NCBI GenBank assembly: GCA_033026295.1 | Contig: CM065184.1 | Coordinates: 682,001 to 746,000 of the forward strand | Direction: 5' to 3' | Origin: Channa striata | Lineage: Eukaryota > Chordata > Actinopteri > Anabantiformes > Channidae | DNA: 64,000 nt | Shown here: positions 1 through 11,660 of the stretch, piece after piece | How the letters are laid out: every line of letters starts with the position of its first letter | Numbering within the stretch: position 1 is the first letter of the stretch | Notes under the pieces: model-generated | Database searches by the model: none | What the model saw: only the letters and a program-made list of their open reading frames with translations | Told to the model about the DNA's origin: nothing | Position numbers and translations under genes: made by a program

Positions 1-707
1 GTTTTGCTGTTGACAGGGAAGTGCAGTCCGCTGCTGTATTTCTTTTCTTTCTTCCCATTTTTTTTTTTTCATTTTACCACTAGAGATGTTTTGACTCAAT
101 GTTGAGCCAGGGGAAAAGCCTGCGGCAAGACCACCGTACGAGGCTCGCTGGGAATAGCACCGGTTCTGCGTGTACCGTCATGCTTTCACTTGGCACCCAA
201 CCACAACCACACACACAACCACAAATGTATGTGCAAAGATGTGCATCTGGCAAATACACACATACAGAGAATGTGAATGCACATGTATGTACTGCTTGGT
301 AATTTTTTAATCATGCAACTCGAAGCAATATTGACTACAGATACGAGCAATCGTCATAAAGAAAATGTAATGTAAGAAAAATTCACAAACTGCACACACC
401 ACATCTGTCTGTGCTGCATTTGATTCCGGGGGCCTACCGTCGCAGCTAGCGCCCAGGCCAGTCTGATCTGTGCGGCATCTCTGCTTTTAATGACCCCCCT
501 GGGAACCCCTTACCTGATGGGCCAGCTCAGCCAACATATCCAGGTGCAGCAACATACTGTAAGAATTTCATTAAAAATTGAAGCCAACGTTTTGGAGCTA
601 AAGCTCTCTGACAACGCACAGTAAAAAAGCAAAGGAAGAGAAAGGATGGCAAGTAAGAAAAAAAAGGTAGATGTACTGGCAGGGGCCCAAAACTAGATGT
701 ATGCAAG
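1..707. other. Noncoding stretch, nothing recognised
   Basis: Mixed-composition noncoding DNA with a short T run near 60-69 and scattered CA-rich words around 205-290. Short open frames here have no recognisable domain and look like chance. Confidence 0.6.
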
Positions 708-792
708 CTTCTTCTTCTTCTTCTTCTTGTCTGTCTCCTTTCCTCCCTCCCCCTCCTCTCTCTCACACCCTTTCTCTCTCCTTCTTTTCTCT
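708..792. repeat. (CTT)7 microsatellite and pyrimidine tract
   Basis: Seven CTT units (708-728) run into an almost pure C/T stretch up to about 792. This is simple-sequence DNA. The glutamate/arginine-rich frame on the opposite strand is a by-product of it. Confidence 0.9.
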
Positions 793-2590
793 AATCACAA
801 TATGACTTTACTTGACCTTTCTGCGGCTAATTAGTCGGCTCATGGAATAGGATTGTGGGTAGTATATCCTCAGCAAAGATGATGATGGTCGCGCTCTGGT
901 CTTCTTACAACTTACAAATGTGCCAGTAATTAATACTTTTTTTAATCTTACTATTTCCCTGAAAACACACAAACTATAAAACATATGGGGCTTTGGTGAT
1001 GTCAGTGCTGCCTGCAGGTGAAAGGAGAGCAGTGGTAGGACGTGCGGCTTTAGGTGGCCTTTGAATATGGTTTTAATATAACACAATATGTGAGTTTTAA
1101 ACCTATCTAAGAGAAATTTGCAAAGTGAAATAGATTCCTAAATATATACATTTTGTGCTTTATCTCATTTTCTCTGATCACAGCCATTAAGAAATTCAAC
1201 TAACTTTGTGTCAGTTAAGCATGACTTTTTTTGTTTTTTTCTGGGGTGGGAATCACAGTTGTTTGTTGTTATAAGTGGGTGGAAGAGCACACGAGAAACG
1301 AAAAAAATTACTGAATTTGTGTCCATGTGTTTTTGTATCCATGCACATTTGTAGATGAAGAGGTTTGTGTTTATTGTGTGTGTGTGAGTAATGTGTATGT
1401 CAAGTCCTGCACTGATGGCTTTTCTTGATGTGTTGATGTGTGCCTTAAGGTGCACACTGTTCTCCATTTCACGCATAAAAGAGTTAGCTGTCACACACAC
1501 ACACACATAGAGGGAAAAGGTAAACGCATGCAAAACGTCCGCCCACAGATATACTGAGTGAACGAGAGGTAAAAGCAGGTGTGTGTAAGAATTACGGCAT
1601 GTAAGAATCATCGATCAGAATTTATACAGTTAATAATCGTCTAAAGGAAACCCTCATCTCACAAAGCTTTATAATTAATATATGTTTGTATGTGTTAGCA
1701 GCCACTCATATAATCCACTATAGACCATTTGTATTATATAAATGTGTGATCCATTATGATAAATTGGTTTTGCCAGTCTCAGTTGATTTTACGTGCTATA
1801 ATTAAAAATGTACACACGTTCCAATCCAATTACACTCTGCTTAAATTGGCTAAAAAAAATAAATCATACATCTGTGCACAGAAGTTTTTTTAACATCATT
1901 TAGATAAAAATAAACAATATATGACTACACATATTTTATTACAGTAAATAAATAAACAATACAAATAGTGTGATTTTGTTACCATTTTGTTTGTTACCAG
2001 GGCAGCATTTGAGGCGAGGGCCCAGTGATTTAAACCTCCTGGCTACAGCCCTGCCATTCATACAGTTTTGTTAAATCAAATATAAAAATAGGAACACAGG
2101 GGCCCCATACGGAAGTTTAAATAGGACTGTTTATAAATTCACAATAATATATTCAGATTAGATCATGGTGTATCCACATCATACTTCTGATGGTAGCTCT
2201 GTTTCTTTGAAATTAATCATTTTTGTTCATATCATTTAATTTACCATCAACATAATTTTATTTTGTAAGAAACTCTGTAAATAGTGATTTACATTTAAAT
2301 TTTGTATTTAGTTTTACAAAATACCATAAATGTTACTTTGTGGTAATAAGTACTGCATATTGTTTTTTTTATTGTTTCCCAACCCTGTGACCCTTAAACA
2401 CAGGTTTAATATGTTTGACAAAAGTGAATTTCTCTAAAACCACATCAGTATTAAATATATTATTAGAGAGATCTCCAGATATTTTATACAGTAGAAATAT
2501 ATATATATTTTTCAAATGCCACAGATCAATTAGTGAGTCGTCAGGTTTATTTCGTGAGCGATGAGGGAAGAACCCCCTGATCTGGGTCAC
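793..2590. other. AT-rich noncoding DNA
   Basis: No coding signal, repeat family or RNA gene is seen. Small TG/CA clusters occur near 1374-1388 and 1493-1507. The 148-codon minus-strand frame around 1165-1611 is interrupted by these CA words and shows no domain, so I treat it as chance. Confidence 0.55.
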
Positions 2591-2613
2591 TGTGTGTGTG
2601 TGTGTGTGTGTGT
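2591..2613 (+). repeat. (TG)n microsatellite
   Basis: An uninterrupted TG tract of about 23 nt. Confidence 0.95.
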
Positions 2614-3834
2614 TTAGATCGGGTACACATTCCTAGCTGTGGCTTCATGTCTCATTGCCATTGTTGGTTTAATTTCTGCTCTCTTTCATCCTTCATCAAA
2701 AAGCATTGATCACTCAGCTACCAGCTATGCATGCTGCACCTCTCATTCCATTACTGGTACACTCTGTTCCATTAAATCACTATTCATCTTTTCACAGCCT
2801 CAAACAACAAAATGCATTTTCTAGTTTCTCGTCCCAGCGCTCAAAGAAACCCCTGCTACTCAACTCAAATGTTGATGTGAGGAGAAAGGACAATGTATAG
2901 TCGGGAGGATTTATTCAATTTGCATTCATAATTGTGCACAATTTACAAACTCATTATTTTACAATTTAGTGCATTTAACAGCAGCTGGAGGGCAGATAAT
3001 GGTGGGGCTATAGGGTGCTAACACAGGCCCCAGATGGACCCCAAACGCGATGCAGAGCACTAAAATGATGATGTTCATCTGTCTGACTTTAAAAAGTCAG
3101 TGGAGAGAGGCTTGGATAATAATAATAATACAAAAGAAACTTATAGCTTTTGGTAATGGAGATAATGTTTTTACAACCTGATAAAAACAATGTTGAGAAG
3201 AACAACCCTGAATAATTCATCCTACTGATTCATCAAGCTCAGTAACAAAGCACTGATTATTTATTGTCGCATTTTGATGGAAATGTTTGTTTTAATCTTT
3301 AATTATGAGCTCGCTTTCTCCTGATTGAATTCATGAATTGAAATGCAAGGCGAATTTTAACTTTATGACTCAGTTCAACATTTCAGTGAAACCACTTTAG
3401 TCACTGATACTTGACATAGCTGTAGTGACACTGTGACATAGTTACACAGTCTAACAGCCTTTGTGCTTTTTATTACATTTGGCACGGCCACCAGAGCCCA
3501 TGAAAGAGTTTTTTTCTTCCCGCAGCAAAGGTGGCCAGCTCACTGCTTTTTAGGCCGTTTTGGATTCGGCCTTGATCTGCAGGCAAGACGGTCCTGTTCA
3601 ACTCTAATAAAGTCCAAGGATTTCCAACGTATAATGCTGTACTTAAAATTGGATTGTGTGTGCTTCAGTGTGCGAGTGTTCGTGTGTGTAAGTGATGGCT
3701 TCTCCCTTTCTCTCCTCTCATAACTGATTGTTTACTGAGTGCTTTCCACCTTTTTTCCCTGAGCCTGTAAGTATAAAATTTTAATTAGGAACACTGACAG
3801 GTCTGGCACATGATCCACAGCCTTGCATCCATCA
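2614..3834. other. Noncoding stretch
   Basis: Unique-looking noncoding DNA with a short ATA tract near 3117-3131. No gene or repeat family is recognised. Confidence 0.55.
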
Positions 3835-4004
3835 CAGAGAAAAAAGCAGAGAGAAAGACAAAAGAGAGAGGGAGAGAGAGAGAGAGAGACACTTTGTTTC
3901 CAATATTTTTCTACACTCACGTCTCTACCTTCCCTGTCCCCCTCCTCCCCCCTCCCCCAGCCGGCCCCTCTCCTCAATCTCCCCTCTCCTGACGCGAGCG
4001 CCGG
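3835..4004. repeat. Purine tract followed by C-rich tract
   Basis: A GA-rich purine run (about 3836-3890) is followed by a C/T-rich run (about 3935-3985). Both are low-complexity DNA that produces spurious open frames on both strands. Confidence 0.85.
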
Positions 4005-4200
4005 ACTTGAGCAGCAGGTGCCATATTACTGTGTACAGAAAAGCAATTAGGCAGCATATTGGATGAATGAGGAGTGCATTAATATTAGCAAGTGCATTTG
4101 TCAGTGGCGTTTGATGCGAGTCCTTTTCTTTTCTTTCTGCAACATTAAGATTGTGGCGCTCATAAATTCACTGCTTAAACCACCATCTGCTGCGCTGTCA
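4005..4200. promoter_or_regulatory. Candidate conserved noncoding element (unverified)
   Basis: This block is balanced in composition and free of simple repeats. It carries homeodomain-type AT cores (GCAATTAGG near 4044, GCATTAATATTAGC near 4076) and lies between low-complexity tracts. Its texture resembles vertebrate developmental enhancers. Conservation has not been tested, so this is a visual guess. Confidence 0.25.
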
Positions 4201-4314
4201 GCCCACACCGAGGAGAGAGGAGAGAAGAGGGGAGCCATTTATTCCCTTCTGTCTCGCTCACTAGGGAAAGAGAGTGAAAGACAGATAGATAAGAGGAAAA
4301 CATGCATTCACTCC
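4201..4314. other. Purine-rich noncoding DNA
   Basis: AG-rich noncoding DNA leading into the CTTT microsatellite. No gene is seen. Confidence 0.5.
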
Positions 4315-4345
<31 letters not shown>

Positions 4346-4360
4346 TTTTTGTGTGTGTGT
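4315..4360 (+). repeat. (CTTT)n then (GT)n compound microsatellite
   Basis: About eight CTTT units (4315-4346), a short T run and a (GT)5 block to 4360. Confidence 0.95.
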
Positions 4361-5465
4361 TTCCGCAGGGGAAAACTGTGTATTAGGATTTATGGAGATG
4401 CTCAGTGCACACCAAGCAACACTGCTCTTAAATCTGGCTCTTGTCCTATTGTCTGGAGTTCTACCTTCTGCTTACTGCCACACGCATAAACACATTGCTC
4501 CTCATTGTGCTCAACAAGGAGATAAATTCTTACGCGGCGCCAATTCAAACAAGCACAGAGAATAACTTACACTAAACAGGTGGTTTTTCAATCATGACTA
4601 AAGTGTGGCTGGAAGCTGTGACCTCTGTTGTTTATCCACTCTCTTTGTGCTGCACACAGCCTCATCCAGCTCTGTAATATTCTCCACTTTTCAACTGTCA
4701 ACAAAGCAGTGAACAATGAATTGATCCCACTAACAGGACTCTATGTGTATCCAGGCTTGATATCATATTCCTGTGTGTCACAGAGTTCCACTTGTGTCCA
4801 AAAAATATTTTAAACACAGTGGTGAGCCACACTGTTACACTGGGTGACATGTTTCTTTATTCCCATGAACACACACTGCATTTCATTTTGGGTGTATACA
4901 CGATGGATGGATTATATATATAAAAAACAAAATAAGGCCCTAGGCACAGGCAGAAAGAAGGCCTCAAAACCCCAAATATTTAGGATCTCCAGAGTCTAAG
5001 AGGCACAAAATGACTATCAATCAGGCCAGCACTTTGCTTTGGTAATTTTTATCTCTGTTTGGTCCTCTTGTGTAAATTTTGGGTCTCTCTCTTTTTTTTG
5101 GCCATTTTGTGTCTATTTCTAGTGGTTTGTGTGTATTGTTACTCATTTTGATTCTCTCTGGGCTGACTTCATTTTTATTTGCAGACATTTTTATTGTTTT
5201 GTGTTTCCTTGTGGTCCTTAGCTCATCTCTGTCATGATTTTGTCTTGGAGTCTTGGCACTTTTAAAACAAGAAGCATTAACTCAAACCAAGGGGCCCCCT
5301 GACCTTTTGAACCTCTGGGCTTGTGCTTTGTAGCGTTGTTTATTGCTCCCCATGAGTGTCTGCATACACACTAGAAAATAATCCCCTTCAAATGCATTTT
5401 TCCTTCTGTTTGAATAATTCTTGCTAAAAACTTAGGCCTTTTGACTAACATCGGTGCTGTTGACA
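4361..5465. other. Noncoding stretch
   Basis: Mixed noncoding DNA, T-rich from 5040 to 5230. No exon, RNA gene or repeat family is recognised. Confidence 0.55.
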
Positions 5466-5527
5466 AAAAAGCAAAGTCTGGTCTTGATCTGTAAATTCTT
5501 ACAGATCAAGACCAGACTTTGCTTTTT
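5466..5527. repeat. Perfect hairpin, 29-bp arms and 4-nt loop
   Basis: The left arm 5466-5494 and right arm 5499-5527 are exact reverse complements with no mismatch, separated by the loop ATTC (5495-5498). Arm cores read GTCTTGATCTGTAA and TTACAGATCAAGAC. A perfect stem of this length does not look like an ordinary microRNA precursor. A recent inverted duplication made by template switching is more likely. It could also be a hairpin transcript if expressed. Confidence 0.95.
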
Positions 5528-6112
5528 AATCCTAACCTGACATTTTATTTTATGCTAATTTCATTTAAGGCATAAACTGGTGTGCTGTTTTTTGTGCTAC
5601 AACAATCTTCCCACTTTTACATTTGTAACACTGTCGATCATTTAAGGTGCTGCTGGGCTGGATACATTACCATGCGCCGGTACATCATTGCATAAACCTA
5701 TTATCAAATGCATTGTGGAAGTATTTTTAGAGGCGATGGAGGGAGGGCATCTCAGCACTACTGGCTCGCTGTGCCAGTGCCGCTAACACTCATCATTGTG
5801 CCGCTGTGTTACTTTCTCCAGGGGCAATCATCTAAGTGTCACGGTACTTCTGGGTACGGTGGGTTTTGCATGTGGAAGCCAGGGGGGTGGAGGGGGTTGA
5901 CAATGCCCCCCTCATGCAACACAGCCCACCCCCCAACAATAAAAAAATAAAAAGAAAGAAAAGAAAAACAGAAAAGTGTCACTGGAAAATTACTGTCATA
6001 CCGCTGTCACCATGACGGTGCCCCGCAGGCAGTACGGGGGCGGGATTGGCGGGGGTCGGACGGTTGGATGGGGAGGTGGGGGACAGTTGAGCACCACTCC
6101 CTTTTCAATTTC
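5528..6112. other. Noncoding DNA with one enhancer-like block and a G-rich patch
   Basis: Positions 5700-5850 have balanced composition and no repeats, and could be a conserved noncoding block (weak guess). Positions 5880-5935 and 6025-6085 are G-rich. Positions 5939-5975 are A-rich. No gene is recognised. Confidence 0.45.
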
Positions 6113-6142
6113 TTTCTCTCTCTCCCTCTCTCTCTCTCTCTC
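6113..6142 (+). repeat. (TC)n microsatellite
   Basis: An imperfect CT/TC tract of about 30 nt. Confidence 0.9.
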
Positions 6143-7986
6143 CCACCCCCCTCGGATACCCCCCTCCTTCCCCAACCCCTTGCTTTCGTTGGTGATTAAC
6201 TCGCCCTGCGGTGAGCGTTAAGCGGCCAAATCTGCAACTGTGAGGTGGTGGGTGTCGAAAAGCAGGGAGACAGAAAGAGAACCAGTACACAATCTGCGGT
6301 GACATCAAACACACATTTAGATATACAGACTAAATTTAATGATTAGAGGACTTTGCTTATGCTTTTCCATGATCTGCAGAGCTACTGTATATTTCTTAGT
6401 GTTCGATTATCATAGAACTTGCTTCTGTGTCATTTTCTACAAAAAACCTTCCTACTCCACTTCCTACTACACAAAATCTGCTTCTAGCAGTCAGCTATTA
6501 CGTCATCTTGGATCTGTTGACCAAAGAATTAATAATGTGTTGTGCTTTTTCTTGTCTTTCATGCATTTAATGGACTTCATCAGTGTCAGAAGTTGTGAAA
6601 TGGGAAATGCTTTTAAAAGTGCTATGCAAAAGTTAGGGTTTTGGTCAAAATAAAAAAAAAAATTGTCATTGTGCCCATATCTTCAAAAAGATATGTAGAA
6701 AGTGTAACTTATTTTGAAGTATTACTTGGATTATACTGTATGAGGAGTATGTTCAAGTAATTAGCCAACTGTGAGAAAGTACAAGTTTACAGGTTGACTT
6801 TCTAGTTCACCTTTGGCCCAAGAAATGTCCACGCCCAGTGTTGCTGTGCAGATAGGTAGAGTCAGTGGATGTCGTAAGAGGCCCCTAACTGCCCCCCAGC
6901 ACCTTCAAGTATCCATTATTGTAACTTGTATTCCATTACTTGAATAATACTTACCTAAGCTGCAAGAAGTGATGTTCTGGCCACTTGGAGGAAGTATTGT
7001 AGTCACCAGAGTTTTTTCCAACCTATATTTAGACATCTAGTAGTTATGGGTCAACATGATAATTTATTTGGTGTTAAGGAAAATTTATATAATAACTGTC
7101 ACAACAAATCAAATAAATAATCCACATTAATTAACTTTGGGGCATTTTGGGGCTGGGGCTCCCAGGTAGCTTTGCCTATTTTGCCCAGTAGTTAGGCACT
7201 ACCGATTTCCTGATCAACCAGTTGTGACTTGTTCATTTCATCCACTTTGGATGTCATCACAGCATTCAATGTTTTCTGTTGGTATCGGCAGCATAGATAT
7301 GGGTCAGTAGGTACCTGCTCCACATGTTAGCAGGTCTAATAGGTTATTCTCATTCATTATTATGCACTGTAGTGCTGAATGGTTAAAATAGATGCTTATA
7401 GTTAAGTTTAGTCCTGTGCTTTTGCACCTATTAATACACCCTGACCTTTTCCCTACAAAACGCATTACTAGCCTATTTACAACAGCCACTAGATGTTGCT
7501 AAATTACCACACATCTCAGTGATACCAAAATAAAAGCACTGGTAAATAATAGGTGACCTAATCATCCATAACAATCATCTGATATTAACTTTTAAATCAC
7601 CATTCATTGGCATGATAACACTTGATCTGGCTGAGCGATGTATACCCAGCTTCGCAAGATAAATTGTGACTGCTAAAGCCTCATATTTACATCTGCATAC
7701 ATTTTTACATAAAACGAGACCTGCGGTTTTGTCTCCCATTGCTTACAAAGAAAGCCCACTCAGAACAGAGGAATGATTAAGTTTCAGTTTTCATGTGTAT
7801 GCATGGCTAGTGTTTTCTTTTAAGTGTGTTGTCCTTCTGGTTCAATCAAACCCAACATTGCTTTATGCCATGTAGTTCCACTTCGTGTTGTGTCATCTGG
7901 ATGCCATCATGGGCATATGGCCACCATATTGTGTCTGACAGTAGTGACTGTGTTAAAGTGGTGGCTTGAAGTGTTGTGAATTCAGC
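6143..7986. other. AT-rich noncoding DNA
   Basis: No gene or named repeat is recognised. A short palindromic word with 8-bp arms sits near 6676-6698. Confidence 0.55.
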
Positions 7987-8020
7987 ACTCCTGCAGACAG
8001 TGGAGACTATCTGCAGGAGT
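7987..8020. repeat. Short inverted repeat, 11-bp arms
   Basis: ACTCCTGCAGA (7987-7997) is repeated in inverse orientation at 8010-8020 around a 12-nt spacer. It could be chance or a small fold-back. Confidence 0.8.
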
Positions 8021-8842
8021 CCCTATGGGCTGTGTACCACTGACACCCTCTTATGTACACATATTGTGTAGTCAGCCCTAAACAGCCACACATGCAGATG
8101 CTGTTACCTATATATATACACACCCTGGCAAGCACACCCTTTTATCAAACCTAAATCAGCCGTGCAATAGCGCTACATCTGCCTTAAATCGCAACTGATC
8201 AGCCTCCCCAATTACCCATTTTGGCCCCATTCAAAATGCTCCATTTCCTGACCCACATCCTCATCTCTCTTCTCAGCATTAGTTAAAGCCCCTCTCTGTT
8301 TCTCTCTCTCTCTCTTTTTTTTTTAATAATCCTTCCCCAAACACTGCAACTGCCAGGTTTGTCAGCCGGTGTAGATTTAGCTCCCTTGTCAGTAGCGCTG
8401 CTGTCCTAATCTCTATCACAGCCTCAACTTTGGCCTTGAGGAATGATCAGACACCAAATGAGTGAGGGAGAGAAGCCGATTTTGTGCCAGAATGTTTTTT
8501 TCCAAGTAAGGAAATGTGTATTGTGGCAAAGGCCCAGTAAAGACCTACTTCCTTGATGTTTATAAGTGGAAAGCTGCAGCTCCCCCTTGGTCCTTTGAAA
8601 GAAAAGGGGTAGGAGGCAGCAGGGGTTATAGAGGAAAGACAGACTTGCTCTGTCTAGTGTTCTGAATTAGTAACAGGGATACAGGATTCATAGTTCTTCA
8701 GTCACAATCCTGATTCACAGGCATTGAGACAATGAGACTATGTGTTCTGACACACACACAGACCCAGAATTGGACCTGAAAGTTGCATTAAGTAATTCCT
8801 ATGTTAACGTTTAGGAGGTTGGAGAATATAGCTACACCTAAC
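8021..8842. other. Noncoding stretch
   Basis: Mixed noncoding DNA with a CT tract near 8298-8316 followed by a T run. No gene is recognised. Confidence 0.55.
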
Positions 8843-8882
8843 TGTGCCTGGTAGGAGACCATGGGGTCTCCTACCAGGCACA
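8843..8882. repeat. Perfect hairpin, 18-bp arms and 4-nt loop
   Basis: Arms 8843-8860 and 8865-8882 are exact reverse complements around the loop ATGG (8861-8864). The arm core is GCCTGGTAGGAGACC. It has the same build (perfect stem, 4-nt loop) as the hairpins at 5466-5527 and 44714-44765 but an unrelated sequence. Confidence 0.95.
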
Positions 8883-10178
8883 CCCAGCTGGTGGACCCAT
8901 GGTAGACTTAGAAGGCCTTAGAGAGCTTAAATATGTATCATTTGGAGATGCCTCAGAATCTCGCCAGAAGAGCTAGAAATTGTGGCTGGAGCAAACGATA
9001 TCTAAAAAGCCTTGCTAATGTTGCTGCCACTGCGACTCGACTCTGGATAAGTGGAAGATAATGAATGAAGTAGCAACTGGATCCGTAATAAATTATAAAC
9101 CATCTAACAAGTTTAATTTCACTTCAGCCATTAATATATCCACAATCTCATAAACATTCAGGCTAGCTGTGCTCATAAGAAACTAATAACCTCATAAGCG
9201 CTTCTCTATTTCAAAAGATACAGCCCAACCCAAATTTTCAGAATTCCCAAGCCGTGGGAGCTAAGAGGAGAGGGTCATGCTGTAATGTTTGAAGCTTACG
9301 TTCATTCCCAATTGGTTTAGGAGAAGATGATAGCAAAATGTTTTTTGTGTCAGATAATTCTGAATAGCTTTCCAGGCACACTTCCTCTTGTCGCTTGGTT
9401 TCGATTGCACTGGAATATGAGAGCTATCTGTGCATTTCCTAGTTATGGTTTCGTTGTTAGAATGACTCCTACTTGAACTTAGACTTGGTGTATGAAGAAA
9501 TAAAACAATGGAATGTAGTGGACAGAATATGGGTTATATTATAATAACAGAGCCATGGAGCAGTGAGCACTATGTGGGTTAAATTGTACTGTAAGCAGGG
9601 ACTGCTGGACTGTATGTGGGTCATACTGTACACTTAGACTGGTGCACATTATGTAAGCTATCTCGCAGTAAATTCAAGTTAAATCCACATTTTAGCCTAA
9701 TTTACACATTAGGGGCAGAGTCTGGCTTTGTCTGTGCAAGTGTTTTGTGTACATTCATATTTAGTACAACTGTCCACGTACACTCAGATAAAAGTTCTCA
9801 TAGTCAACTTTGCAGTAAGAACCCTGCTAAAAATGTGCTTCACATATCTCATATCTTTGTCGCTTAGATTTATATGCACATACACTCCCAGACAGCAGCA
9901 ACAGCTTATCCACATCCCAGTGTCCTGCAAGCCTACAGATACACAATTTTCTTCAAATGCATCTTTTTCAGACTAGTTTGTCTGTATCCTCAGTGCCCTT
10001 TTTCAATCTGAGCTGCAGACTCATCCTGTTGCGTCCCGTCTTTCACAAATCACAAAGTGGTGGGGCCGTGATCGGACAGGGACAATTTGTCAGCTGTATG
10101 CATGAGTAAGCAACACATTCACCATCCATTACAGTGACCGGACACAGGGAGGCGGAAAGCGAGGGGATGGAGGGGATT
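8883..10178. other. Noncoding DNA with a degenerate tandem repeat
   Basis: The interval 9525-9645 holds three diverged copies of a unit with the core TATGTGGGTTA, spaced about 43-45 nt. The rest shows no gene or named repeat. Confidence 0.45.
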
Positions 10179-10201
10179 GTGTGTGTGTGTGTGTGTGTGT
10201 T
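10179..10201 (+). repeat. (GT)n microsatellite
   Basis: A GT tract of about 22 nt. Confidence 0.95.
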
Positions 10202-10739
10202 TCTTGCACTCTTATTCCTGTGTGTGAATATTAGAGTGTTTTTGAGCAGTAAGGACATTTTGGCTGTTCGTCATTCAGTCGTTTGGTGGTTGTCTGTGGT
10301 TTTGGGCTTGAAAAACAATTACAGAGGTTTTGGGTTATTGCACCAATGATCAACCTACGTAGTAGCAAAGTTATGAAAACATAGACATCAGAAATCACCT
10401 TCGATCAACCAGTTTAGCAGTGCTCTATCATAAAACCTACAGTTGGTAAATACATTCACTGAAACCAACGTTTAATTTGCTTGTACTCTTGTTTAGTGTC
10501 TCTCAGTCTGTAATCTGAATTATCTTATTTATCTGTTCTGTAGACGTTGTTGCTGTCCGAAAACTATTAGAAATGTACAAAATCCTTTAAAATAAGCACT
10601 GCATTCCTACAGCATTGCTAAAGAAATTATTCCTGTTGATTCAGATGTCATGAATCAAAGTGACACATGCCAGTTTAATACTAGCTGATTATAGATCAAG
10701 GCAAGACTTTAAACATATTCCATCATTAACAGTTAAAAG
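10202..10739. other. Noncoding stretch
   Basis: AT-rich DNA with no recognised gene or repeat. Confidence 0.5.
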
Positions 10740-11660
10740 GAAGACATTTTGACCAGCACTCTCAAACCATGAAAGAACAGCTTTGGCCACTATGGTGTAA
10801 AATAACCCAAACAGTGGCCACACCAAGGCTGCTGAGTATGAAATAACATTAGTGTTGATTTTCTGACAGCGTGGTTACATTTGGTGCCCTTATCATACTT
10901 TATATGTAACTTAGCAATATCTGTAAAGCATGTGGGAGCTCCATGCTCAGCAAGTTTGATACCTGTAACCCACAAAGAGAAGTTGGGACCCAGACATTTT
11001 TAATAGTTTTGGAACTGAGGATCCTAATTGTTGCAGTTTTGCAAGTGGAGTATTTGCCCATTTAGCTGCTCAACAGTGTGTGGTGTGTCCTGGCTTTTGC
11101 ATCCATTCGCTGATAACAATCTGGATGGTCTTTTTCGTCTTTGCCACGGAAAACCCAACTTCCAAAACAAGTTGAAACATGGACTTTCTTGACCGCAGAC
11201 CACATTCTGACTATTTTTCAGTCACATGAGCTGGGACCTTGGGAACTCTGTAGTTTTTCTTCACATAACTGATTTATGACAGGACTCTATAAAGCAGGAA
11301 GGTGGACTGTGTTTATGTGAGTGACAGTGGTTTACTAAAGAACCCCTAAGCCCACGTGGCTATGGTCGTGACAATAACATGTAACACCGCATGAGACGGT
11401 TTCTCTCTGATCATTTTCAGTGTCTCTCAATCTTTACAAACTATGAAGTGTGGATGCTAAAAAGACCTGAATTTTTTCCAATCTTGCCTTCAGAAATATT
11501 CTTTTACTGAACTTATTGACAGTTCTCTTACATTGGGTCACAGCTTTCAGAGACTGAGCCACTGGTGCATTATCCTTTTATGCCCAATCATGACACATCC
11601 AGAAAGGCATTGTTTCCTTTGCACTGTACGTTCGTCAGATAAATAAAATGTCAGGTGAAT
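10740..11660 (+). mobile_element. Decayed teleost DNA-transposon relic (Tc1/mariner-type, probable)
   Basis: Phrases here resemble a very common fish repeat: CTGGATGGTCTTTTTCGTCT near 11122, CTTGACCGCAGACCACATTC near 11187 and TATGCCCAATCATGACACAT near 11579. They occur in the order remembered for the antisense strand of a Tc1-type transposase element. No open frame survives and no terminal repeat is visible. A second, shorter fragment with the same phrases lies at 31745-31845. The family assignment is from memory and the limits are approximate. Confidence 0.45.

Noticed and set aside
1165..1611. 148-codon minus-strand frame
   Set aside because: AT-rich and CA-word driven composition with no recognisable domain. 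Likely chance.
5466..5527. MicroRNA gene interpretation of the perfect hairpin
   Set aside because: Animal microRNA precursors usually have mismatches and longer loops, and no known microRNA seed was recognised. It is kept as an inverted repeat instead.
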